Shown here one piece after another: positions 56,030-64,000 of a stretch of DNA of 64,000 bases. Every line of letters starts with the position of its first letter. The stretch's first letter is position 1. Position numbers and translations under genes: made by a program. The notes beneath the pieces were generated by a model. That model saw only the letters and a list, made by a program, of their open reading frames with translations. It ran no database searches and had not been told where the DNA came from. The DNA comes from Megaustenia siamemsis (taxonomy: Eukaryota > Mollusca > Gastropoda > Stylommatophora > Ariophantidae), in NCBI GenBank assembly GCA_032433765.1, contig JAVIAB010000102.1, positions 10,066,491-10,130,490 of the forward strand, in the 5' to 3' direction.

Positions 56030-56426
56030 AAGTGCTACTAACTTTAGTGATTATACCACCGACAAAAATAACAACGAGTGATTTTAGGTCAGCGCCCAAG
56101 GTTTCCACTCTTCAACTAACACCTATTTTTAAAATCCACAACCTATATAAACACTACAGGGGGAGGAGTTTCCTAGTCTCAAGCCGCATTACATGAGACC
56201 GAATTGTTACACGCATCATATTTACCCACACATCACCCTATTGGGTCAGTTCCAGAGGTCACTGAACATGTCGCAACATAACGTATTACCACGCCTGATA
56301 ACGTATTGCGTTAGCTACTATAAATAGACGGTCCGTAACGGGTATAAAAACCCCAGTCGATCAGTGTACACGCACATACATAACCAGCGTCTGTTGCCAG
56401 GTGGTTTGTGTTTGTTTTCTTTGAAT
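56030..56426. promoter_or_regulatory. divergent promoter region of element 1
   Basis: Separates the two transcription directions. On the plus strand TATAAATA (56319-56326) and GGGTATAAAAACCCC (TATA at 56343-56349) precede the PC4-like gene. On the minus strand GGTATAATC (56049-56057) precedes the ATPase gene. A poly-pyrimidine stretch lies between. Confidence 0.55.
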
Positions 56427-57167
56427 ATGGAGTCGTGTAGCTTGAATACGCCAATTTCGTTTGATGTCAGTGATCAGCGCATATTTATGTCACGTGGAAA
56501 TGAGACTGTAGTTCCATTGTCTAAAGATGGCGTTAAGGCAGTCTCGGTTTGTGTTTTTCGTAACAGACCATTGATAAATATAAGGACATATAGCGGTGAT
56601 AGTTTTTTGAAGTTTCCTACCAGAACTGGGATAACACTATCGAGAGAGGAATTTATCACGTTAGTTGAGATGCGAGAGGAAATTTTAACCGCTTATGTTA
56701 ACCTCAACTACACACCGCCTGTTGTTAACCAGATCAACTACACGCCACCTCTCGTTAACCAGATCAACTACACGCCGCCTCTCGTTAACCACCAAAACTA
56801 CACACCGCCTCTCGTTAACCACCAAAACTACACGCCACCTGTTGTTAACCACCAGAACTACATACCATCTCTTGTTAACCCGAATCTCATCGACTACACG
56901 CCCCCCTTTGTTAATCAAGGGAACCTCGCTCTTGTTAATCAGACGACAGATCCGGCAGCCAATATGAATGCCGCGGGTGTTTCAGCAGAGTCACCAATTA
57001 CCTATTCCAGCTTTGATCAAGGTTTTGTCAAAATGGAGGGCGGTTGTGTTTTGAAGGCTAATGAAACTTCCTATGTACCCGTGTTTGATAGACATTTAAC
57101 AAACAGTACCACTAAAACAGGAGGGAGGAAACCCAGACGCTTAAAATTATCAACAACCGGACAGTAA
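56427..57167 (+). CDS. PC4-like domain protein with decapeptide repeats
   Basis: 246 residues from the Met at 56427; the open frame extends back to 56364, but the TATA box at 56343 would start transcription after that upstream ATG. The N-terminal part (VPLSKDGVKAVSVCVFRNRP, then INIRTYSG and TRTGITLSREEFITLVE) has the beta-beta-beta-helix pattern of PC4/p15 single-stranded DNA-binding transcription coactivators. Then come about six 10-residue units NYTPP(L/V)VN(Q/H)(I/Q) and a final variant. The basic C-terminus (GGRKPRRLKL) could bind nucleic acid or direct nuclear entry. The stop codon lies in the right TIR. A role in replication or late transcription is inference. Confidence 0.7.
   Translation: MESCSLNTPISFDVSDQRIFMSRGNETVVPLSKDGVKAVSVCVFRNRPLINIRTYSGDSFLKFPTRTGITLSREEFITLVEMREEILTAYVNLNYTPPVVNQINYTPPLVNQINYTPPLVNHQNYTPPLVNHQNYTPPVVNHQNYIPSLVNPNLIDYTPPFVNQGNLALVNQTTDPAANMNAAGVSAESPITYSSFDQGFVKMEGGCVLKANETSYVPVFDRHLTNSTTKTGGRKPRRLKLSTTGQ
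56706..56885 (+). repeat. 30-bp in-frame repeat in PC4-like gene
   Basis: AACTACACGCC(G/A)CCTCTCGT-type 30-bp units encoding the decapeptide; about six copies. Confidence 0.9.
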
Positions 57168-58058
57168 TATATATATACTTTCAAATATGTGTTGTATATT
57201 TGTTGTATTAATAATAAAGCTGTGAAATATAGAACGAATTTTGTTTTGCTTTACCACGAATGTGAAAGAGAGAGAGAGATAGAGAATTTCGCTGGTTGAT
57301 ACTTTGTGTGGCTTGATGATGATGATGATGATAGGACATGAAGGGTACATGTTGCTGTTGAGGGTGGCACATGATGATGATGATAGGACATGAAGGGTAC
57401 ATGTTGCTGTTGAGGGTGGCACATGATGATGATGTGTCACTAAAACAATCGCTATAATCACACCTGGTACATGATGTTAGCGATACTACAATAACACAAC
57501 TGTGCCGACCAACCCCGTTCCCCCACCCTCGTCGCACGCGAGATAGTCGTATTTACCTATTCCTAACAATACCCCACTTCAACATCATTGCTTGTCAACA
57601 TTTTTTGTTACATGTCGCCTCCTGTTGCCTAAATACCCACTTCACACATGATGCTAACGATACTAATAACACACTCGACCAATAAAGGCACCCCCTTTCC
57701 CCACCCGCACGCCCCGCCCGAGATAACCGGAGTGAGCGCGCAAGTTTTAGAACCGCTGAAACACAAGTTTTAGAACCACTGGTGTCCATAGCCAGCGAGC
57801 GACAGACCCCACGAGAGCCGATCACGACCCGCACGCCGTCACGCACACGATAAGCCGATTACCACCGAGCCGTCCACCGAGCCCTCACGAGATAAGCCGA
57901 TTACCGCCACGACCACCGAGATAATAAGCCGATTATCGGACTTTTGCACGGATTTGGTGCCAGTTTCGTGCGGTATCGATGCAAAATCCATTTTCTTTGG
58001 TGCTGTTTCGGTGCATGTGCGTGCACTTTTGGATGGGTATACCGCCACCCCTACTACT
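57150..58058. repeat. element 1 right terminal inverted repeat
   Basis: About 910 bases, reverse of 50760-51731 with scattered differences and one fewer ATCATC-type internal repeat. Holds the last codons of the PC4-like gene and an AATAAA near 57212, so the two transcript directions both end in the TIRs. Confidence 0.9.
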
Positions 58059-58064
58059 CTCGTC
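58059..58064. other. target-site duplication of element 1, right (CTCGTC)
   Basis: Followed by T GAC TCA GAA TGA, which completes the interrupted transposase frame. Confidence 0.9.
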
Positions 58065-58077
58065 TGACTCAGAATGA

Positions 58078-58439
58078 AAGTATATAGTCCCCACAATGTT
58101 GGCCCCTATATTACCTTACATTAGTTCAACAAACGGTCCTTTTCAGGACCACACAACTATGAAAATTGGACATACAGGTATACCTTGATATTATCGTCCG
58201 TCCTTGAACTGAGAAGACAATAATTCTCCTGGTGTTTTTCCTTATTCAGTTATTTCCCCATTACGGCCACGCCTTTACCTAGTGAAAATTAATCATTGAC
58301 CAGCAACTACGGTAATTTCTATTATTTAGGGGTTCACAATTTACAATTTTGACAAACATCAAAGAAATTCGCCGCTTTAAGAAAACTGCAGCTGCAAGAT
58401 ATTTGTTAAATATACATTTAAAGGGTCTTTTGCACTCTA
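58078..58439. other. 3' region of the split Tc1/mariner-superfamily transposon
   Basis: Non-coding; no polyadenylation signal obvious. Confidence 0.45.
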
Positions 58440-58619
58440 ATAACATTTGGAAAATTTCAACAGATTTTAACAAACGGATACTGAGCAATAGCGTTTTGAA
58501 GTTGGGCAAGTGATTTGAAACGAGCTATAGGAAATTTATTTCTCGTGGATGCCGGCCCAAGTGTTGGGCCACTCTGCCCGTGGTTTCTGTCTGGGTGTTC
58601 GTCTATAGCCTTCTTCCTC

Positions 58620-58769
58620 AGAACTGGTAGCTATTCTAGTTCTTAATTACTTATAAAATATCTCTCTGAATTACATAATTATAGCTAATTACTTAAATAT
58701 ATCTCACAATTACTTATTTAAATATCTCTCAATTACCTGTAAAATATATCTCATAAATACTTATAATAT
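58620..58769. repeat. degenerate AT-rich repeat
   Basis: Loose units with AATTACTTA and ATATCTCTCAATTAC, about 30 bases apart. Confidence 0.6.
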
Positions 58770-59003
58770 ATATATAGATAGGGTAGATATATAGATAGGG
58801 TAGATATATAGATAGGGTAGATATATAGATAGGGTAGATATATAGATAGGGTAGATATATAGATAGGGTAGATATATAGATAGGATAGATATATAGATAG
58901 GGTAGATATATAGATAGGGTAGATATATAGATAGGGTAGATATATAGATAGGGTAGATATATAGATAGGGTAGATATATAGATAGGGTAGATATATAGAT
59001 ATA
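58770..59003. repeat. 17-bp satellite array
   Basis: About 13 copies of GATAGGGTAGATATATA. It abuts the 5' end of a LINE B fragment. Confidence 0.95.
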
Positions 59004-59490
59004 GAGGAAGATACTATGCAATACATTTTGGACAATAGAAACAAGAAAATTAGTTCTTAAATGTTATGTACAGCCAGTCTTAACATATGGATGCGAATCA
59101 TGGGCAATAGGACAACAGACAAGAAAATCACTGGAGTCTGTAGAAATGTGGTTTTACAGAAGAATGTCGAGAATACCATGGACAGCTAGGAAGGTTAATG
59201 AAGAGGTTCTGAAAGAGGTCAAAGGAAAAAGAGAGCTAATTTCCAATATTAGGAAGAAACAATCATCATTTTTTGGCCATGTAATGAGAAGAGAACAACT
59301 GGAATATATTGTAACAACTGGGAAAATTGAGGGACGAAGAGATAGAGGGAAGCAAAGAGAAAAAATAACAGACAGCTTAAGAGAATGGCTTGGCAGAAGG
59401 TCAACAACAGAAATGATACATAGCTGCCGAGATCGAAGGTTGTGGAGAGGCATGATCATCTACTCCAGCAGGCAGGGTACTTGATGATAT
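59004..59490 (+). pseudogene. LINE family B, 3' fragment
   Basis: From RKILCNTFWTIETRK-type codons through YGCESWAIGQQ, MWFYRRMSRIPWTARKVNEEV, FFGHVMRREQLEYIVTT and RSTTEMIHSCRDRRLW to a GATGAT/TATA tail. The frame from 59146 is open to the end (112 residues), so it is among the younger B copies. Confidence 0.88.
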
Positions 59491-59600
59491 ATATATATAT
59501 ATAAATATATATATATATAACTAATACAAACATATCTTTATTGCTTATAAAATTCCATATTTTTGGACATTAAAGACATATAAAAATCCCTGTTATAGTT
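59491..59600. other. AT-rich spacer
   Basis: TA-rich; no gene. Confidence 0.4.
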
Positions 59601-60625
59601 AAACAACACTCACTAAGATAAACAACACTCACTGAGACAGACAACATTAACTGAGCTGAGACAGCCAATACTCACTAAGACAGACAACATTCACTGAGAC
59701 AGATAACATTCACTTTGAGACAACGTTAATTGAGGCAGATAACACTCACTGAGACAGATAACATTCACTTTGAGACAACGTTCACTGAGACAGATAACAC
59801 TCACTGAGACAGATAACATTCACTTTGAGACAACGTTCACTGAGACAGATAACACTAACTGAGACAGATAACACTCACTGAGACAGATAACACTCACTGA
59901 GACAGATAACATTCACTGAGACAGATAACACTCACTTTGAGACAACGTTCACTGAGACAGATAACACTCACTGAGACAGATAACACTCACTGAGACAGAT
60001 AACACTCACTGAGAAAGATAACACTCACTGAGACAGATAACACTCACTGAGACAGATAACATTCACTTTGAGACAACGTTCACTGAGGCAGATAACACTC
60101 ACTGAGACAGACAACACTCACTGAGACAGATAACACTCACTGAGACAGACACACTCACTGAGACAGACAACACTCACTGAGACAACGTTCACAGAGACAG
60201 TCAACACCCAATAAGACATGAAAACATTCACTGAGACAGACAACACTTGTTGACACAGACAACACTCACAGAGACAACGTTCACTGAGACAGACAACATT
60301 CACCGAGAAAGTCAACACTCACTAAGACAGACAACATTCAATGAGACAGACAACACACGTTGACACAGACAACACTCACTGACACAGACAACACTCACTG
60401 AGACAGACAACATTCACTGAGACAGTCAACACTCACTAAGACAGACAACATTCACTGAGACAGACAGCACCCGTTGACACAGACAACACTCACTAAGACA
60501 GATAATACTCACTAAGACAGTCCACATTCACTGAGACAGACAACACCCGTTTACACAGACAACACTCACTGAGACAGACAACATTCACTGAGACATAAAA
60601 CACTAACTGAGACAAACGATATAGT
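59601..60625. repeat. 19-bp satellite array
   Basis: About 50 copies of a degenerate 19-bp unit (ACACTCACTGAGACAGATA), with ACGTTCACT and short variants. Confidence 0.94.
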
Positions 60626-60639
60626 AGGCCCGCTGTATC

Positions 60640-60812
60640 TGAAGAAAAATGTCTAGATATCCAAGACATAATCTTGTAAAGTCCAAGCAAGTCCTTAAGA
60701 AAAATGTCTACATACCCAAGACATAATCTTGTAAAGTCCAAGCAAATCCTTAAGAAAAATGTCTAGATATCCAAGACATAATCTTGTAAAGTCCAAGCAA
60801 ATCCTTAAGAAA
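60640..60812. repeat. 55-bp tandem repeat
   Basis: Three copies of a 55-bp unit with AAGAAAAATGTCTAGATATC and ATAATCTTGTAAAGTCCAAG. A fourth begins (AAGAAAAATGTC) and passes directly into the transposase pseudogene. Confidence 0.92.
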
Positions 60813-60813
60813 A

Positions 60814-61590
60814 ATGTCGCAACAAGTGAACGTATCAGTGAACACAGGGCACACAATTCTTAAACACCGGTTACATTTTTATCCATACAGGATTTCTGTT
60901 ATGACTGAGATAAAAGATTGTGACTATCAATCCAGGGTCAACTACTGCAAGTGGGTTCACGCATTTTTAGCTGAAGTAGACGAATCGATTCTTGATGTAA
61001 CATTCTTCTCTGATGAGACATGGCTTCATCTATCTGGATGCGATAATAGCCAAAATAATCTTATTTGGAGCAGTTTTAATCGCTATTCATTTCATTAAGT
61101 GCCTCTATACGATACAGAAATTGGGATATGGTGTGCCGTCAGTAGAATACGTTTAATTGGACCAATTTCCTTTAACAACACTATTAATGCCGATCGGTAC
61201 CGTTCTGATATACTGGAACCTTTGTTAGAACAGCTGAATGAACATGAAATTGAAGAAGCGTGGTTCCAGCAAGATGGTGCAACTGCACATACAGATGGAG
61301 CATCACATCATTTTTTGGAAGAAATTTTCGCAAATCTCATAATTTCACGTGTAAGTTGGCCTACTCGTTCACCATATCTCACTCCATTATATATTTTCTA
61401 TGGGGTTTCTTGAAAGGAAATGTTTTAAAAAATAATGTACGCACAAATGAGGACCTGAAAGAATCAATAAGAATTACCATTCAAGAAATAACAACAGACA
61501 CGTTTCAGAAGGTATTTGACAATATGAAGAGACGTCCACAGTCATGTCTTGAAGCCCGTGGTGGACATTTACAACACCTTTTGCAATGAA
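60814..61590 (+). pseudogene. mariner-like transposase pseudogene
   Basis: Transposase of the Tc/mariner type found widely in arthropods. Reads HRLHFYPYRISVMTEIKD, FFSDETWLHLSG (first Asp), an in-frame TAA at about 61096-61098, then YDTEIGIWCAVSRIRLIGP, WFQQDGATAHT (second Asp), and SPYLTPLYIF. In the last motif the usual third Asp positions are Tyr. A frameshift near 61400 leads to FLKGNVLKNN and a C-terminus CLEARGGHLQHL ending at 61589. Dead by stop, frameshift and active-site loss. Confidence 0.9.
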
Positions 61591-61750
61591 TATTCTATTG
61601 GTACTTCACAGATAGCTCAATACAGCATTAGACCATACCAGTAACTATTTTAAGTAATTTAATGACTTTTTCAGTACAGTTTTTGATGACGTCATTTACT
61701 TTTTTTTATGTGTTCTATATACAGAGTGTAGTGAGACTTTACGAACACCT

Positions 61751-61753
<3 letters not shown>
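61591..61753. other. 3' flank of the mariner pseudogene
   Basis: Contains GTGTAGTGAGACTTTACG, perhaps part of a terminal repeat; no partner identified. Confidence 0.4.

Positions 61754-61816
<63 letters not shown>
61754..61816. repeat. TA microsatellite
   Basis: Uninterrupted TA run of about 62 bases. Confidence 0.97.
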
Positions 61817-61820
<4 letters not shown>

Positions 61821-61859
61821 CAACACATAGTAAAGAAACAAAATAAAAAGGGAACTCAC

Positions 61860-61941
61860 TCCTGCCGGTACTTTGTATCCACCCAGAACAACATCTTTAG
61901 GTAACACTCTCCTTGTTCCAGTCAATGTAGGATACAACAAT
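61860..61941 (-). CDS. cytochrome P450 gene A, exon after the K-helix
   Basis: Encodes LLYPTLTGTRRVLPKDVVLG then GYKVPAG: the beta-1-4/2-1 region directly after the P450 K-helix (ExxR, which would lie in the previous exon off the right side). Minus-strand acceptor GATTCCATTAG and donor GGA|GTGAGT. The first base completes a split codon, and the exon ends in phase 0 as the heme exon requires. The intron to the next exon is about 14 kb (47904-61859) and holds the nested mobile elements. Confidence 0.87.
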
Positions 61942-62060
61942 CTAATGGAATCAGTTGTCTATTCAAATCACGTTGTACAGCTAATACGAGGTAACATCAA
62001 ACGTTTATCTCAAATGATCTATATTCAAATCATTATCAATGTTAGTAAACGTGTCCTAAA
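61942..62060. other. P450 gene A intron
   Basis: Nothing recognised. Confidence 0.4.
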
Positions 62061-62064
62061 AGTT

Positions 62065-64000
62065 ACTGAGTTATTGAGTTATTTACGGGTCATCATCATT
62101 GCACTCCGAACATGCCCATAAATGCTCAGATCCCCTCTTCAGCAATTCCCTCAGTGTCCAGCAACTGACGACTCCAGTTCTATGTTGGTTGATAAGTCTT
62201 CTAACACGCCCACTAAGTTTCTCATTTCTTGCTGTGCCCATCTTAACTCCTATCTCTTTCATCCGAAGAAGTGACGTGGATCTGTGTTTGTCGTAGTCAT
62301 GTGCTCTTCCCACATCTCGGAGGGCATTGATGATGTCCGCCCGATCCATTGGTTGCCCGTCCTCAACGACAGCGCAGCTAGCCAACCTGTCCGCTCTTTC
62401 ATTTCCCCGTACTCCCGAATGTCCAGGGACATAGACAAAGGTGACCTAACGTATTTTGGATTTCTACAACGACTCTACTCATTGCATGCGTACAGAGCCC
62501 GCCTCCACTTTTTTATCACGCTCATCGAATCACTCAGTATACATGCGTGGGTGTAGTCTTGTGACTCTAACCATTTGAATGCCTTGGTCACTGCCATCGC
62601 CTCCATTGTCATGCTACTCGTGGTCATAACGTATGCACCACTGTCTTCCTTGACTATTCTGCCTGCCGAGCGTGCTGTAAATGCCCATGCACTTCTTTCG
62701 TGTCGTCTTACAGATCCGTCTGTATAGATGACTGCATCTTTCTCATCGGTGTTAATGCAGATGAGACCGTTGACCTCAGCATTAACCACGACCGGGTTCT
62801 GTTCCCTACTTTTCCTGTCGAGTGTGACAATACATGAGAAAGTCCCCTTGAATGACGTAGGCACCGGTCTCCACTCCTCACCAACGCTGATATTGGTAAG
62901 CCCACAGACCTGTTTGATGACATCTTCTGCTCGGCCCACCCATGATTTGCCTCTTTTTAGCCTGTCACCTTTCTCTGTGTTGAGCACGTGGTGCAATGGA
63001 TGCTCTTTATCTGTACTAATATTCAGGTATACTCGTGCTCTCCAGATCTTGATTCTGTCATCCATGGTTGGAAAGTCAAGAAGATACCTCATTGCTACAC
63101 AGGGAGTGTCCCTCGTACATCCCATGATAATGCGCATGGCTTCATTTTGTAATTTCTCAAGCCTATCAATTTGAATCGTACTGACAGTAAGAATTGCAAG
63201 GGCATACTCGATTGGTGCGAGGACTAATCCCTGGAACAGAAGAGAAAGTAGCCTCTGCTCAATTGGCAGCTGCCATGATCGTTAAGGCGGCTAAACCTTT
63301 CTGGGAATTTGTTATCACATGGTCGACGTGGTCGCGAAAACACAGGCTACGATCAAACTTAACTCCAAGGTATGTCATCAACTTGTCCCTGGTCACCTCA
63401 TCAGCTCCCATTCGTACTACCGGTGCGGTCGTATTAACGATATGATTGTTAAGGGAGAACCTTGAAGCTGATGCTTTATTAGGATTAACCAAGGCACCTG
63501 AAACCCCACACCAGGAAGAAATGCGATCGAGTTCGTCTTGCTTTGTGGAGACGATTCCCCGTCTGTCTCTTCCCTGTCGATATACCAGAATATCATCAGC
63601 AGAAGTCATAGTTCTTCCCCTCCCATCCAGCTGTTGGGCCGTGATCGTTATTGTGTACACGTTAAATAGAACTGGTGACAATGGTGAGCCTTGTGGCAGC
63701 CCTGGACAAATGGATGTTGGCTCGGAAGACCAACTTCCGCATCTGAGTATCACCTTCCTCTGAAACAGTACCGCGGCGATCCATCTAATGATGAAGGCCG
63801 CCTGTTTGAGGAGCATATGCATGAGATATTCAAATGGTACCTGGTTGTATGCATCCTCCAGATCTATAGCAGCAGCACATGTCTCCTCTCGTCTGTGGAA
63901 GCCTTCGAAGACGTCATAGGCAAAGACTGCCGCATTGAGCCATGTCTCTTTGTTATATCTATAACCTCCGAGTGTGGATGGGAATACGCGTTTCTGTTCA
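62065..64000 (-). pseudogene. LINE family D, RT and RNase H (runs off right edge)
   Basis: The longest D copy. From the right edge: GGYRYNKETW and DLEDAYNQVPFEYL (RT catalytic Asp motif), CPGLPQGSPLSPVLFN, then SADDILVYRQG (normally FADD or YADD, so the residue before ADD is altered). A frameshift follows near 63265, then QIDRLEKLQNEAMRIIMG, YTDGSVRRHERSAW (RNase H Asp), SSMTMEAMAVTKAF (Glu), ILSDSMSV (Asp), a second frameshift near 62480, GHSGVRGNERADRLAS, and a C-terminus GTGVVSCWTLRELL...CNDDDP. The 3' tail AATAACTCAATAACTCAG lies near 62065-62085. Confidence 0.88.

Larger units (their letters stand above)
50760..58058. mobile_element. compact Maverick/Polinton-like element (element 1)
   Basis: 7299 bases bounded by CTCGTC 6-bp duplications and by inverted repeats starting (G/A)GTAGTAG(T/G)GGTGGCGG. 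The minus strand carries ATPase, two small proteins, broken integrase, capsid-type protein and protease, with gaps of a few bases to tens of bases. A divergent plus-strand gene lies at the other end. This is the morphogenesis set of Maverick/Polinton and adintovirus-like elements, but no protein-primed DNA polymerase B is present between the repeats. Typical Polintons are 15-20 kb. Either this is a defective copy or a lineage relying on another polymerase. The integrase is decayed but the virion-type genes are open. Confidence 0.92.
49365..58577 (+). mobile_element. Tc1/mariner-superfamily transposon split by element 1
   Basis: Inferred span. Imperfect inverted terminal segments match by eye: left near 49375-49480 (GGCAGGGTGG, ATAAATTTGACTTATAGC, GTGCCCAACTT) and right near 58440-58577 reversed (GGCAGAGTGG, ATAAATTTCCTATAGC, TTGCCCAACTT). 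Between them lies one transposase frame, interrupted by element 1 at 50760-58058. Exact ends and target duplication are not fixed. Confidence 0.65.

Noticed and set aside
58751..59044. Tyr/Ile-rich peptides
   Set aside because: Translations of the 17-bp GATAGGGTAGATATATA satellite.

Overview
The window looks like invertebrate nuclear DNA, most likely from a mollusc and possibly a gastropod. There are no bacterial-type operons. Real host coding sequence is limited to short spliced exons with GT/AG borders. The rest is almost entirely tandem repeats and decayed transposable elements: LINEs, tRNA-derived SINEs, mariner relatives and Maverick/Polinton-like elements. The only host genes I recognise are two mitochondrial-clade (CYP10-like) cytochrome P450 genes in tandem on the minus strand. 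The mollusc guess rests on the P450 type and repeat style, not on a marker gene.

P450 genes. The upstream gene (A) enters from beyond the right edge. I see its last three exons: 61860-61941 (after the K-helix), 47700-47903 (heme-binding [10 protein letters not shown]) and 43311-43429 (C-terminus). The downstream gene (B) has exon 1 at 18283-18502, exon 2 at 15677-15899 and exon 3 at 12688-12869; later exons were not found. Splice phases agree at every junction. Gene A has a 14-kb intron that has collected most of the mobile elements in the right half.

Layout. 1-12.5 kb: 61-bp and 67-bp satellites, a long TTGG-rich repeat, LINE fragments, 25-bp and 29-bp satellites and a broken mariner. 12.6-18.5 kb: gene B 5' exons, with a 24-bp satellite filling intron 2. 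18.9-20.0 kb: 32-bp satellite. 20.07-27.04 kb: a 7-kb almost perfect palindrome bounded by a 6-bp target duplication (ATCATT); termini begin AGTAGTATAC, each arm carries a C2H2 zinc-finger relic, and a 153-bp mini-element sits at the centre. 27-43 kb: LINE fragments of several families, nested insertions with target duplications, SINEs, and 27-, 38-, 34- and 21-bp satellites. 43.3-62 kb: P450 gene A exons and its large introns. 49.4-58.6 kb: a Tc1/mariner-superfamily transposon with long D-E spacing, split by a 7.3-kb Maverick/Polinton-like element. 58.7-64 kb: LINE, satellites, a second broken mariner, one P450 exon and an RNase H-bearing LINE running off the edge.

The most interesting objects are the two Maverick-like elements. 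Element 1 (50760-58058, target duplication CTCGTC) has ~0.9-kb terminal inverted repeats. It carries a compact minus-strand block: packaging ATPase, two small proteins, a decayed integrase, a capsid-type protein fused to a basic N-terminal protein, and an adenain-like protease. A divergent gene has a PC4-like domain and decapeptide repeats. No DNA polymerase is present. It landed inside the last codons of the host transposase. Element 2 is the palindrome; its centre has termini resembling those of element 1. LINE boundaries below are approximate to tens of bases.
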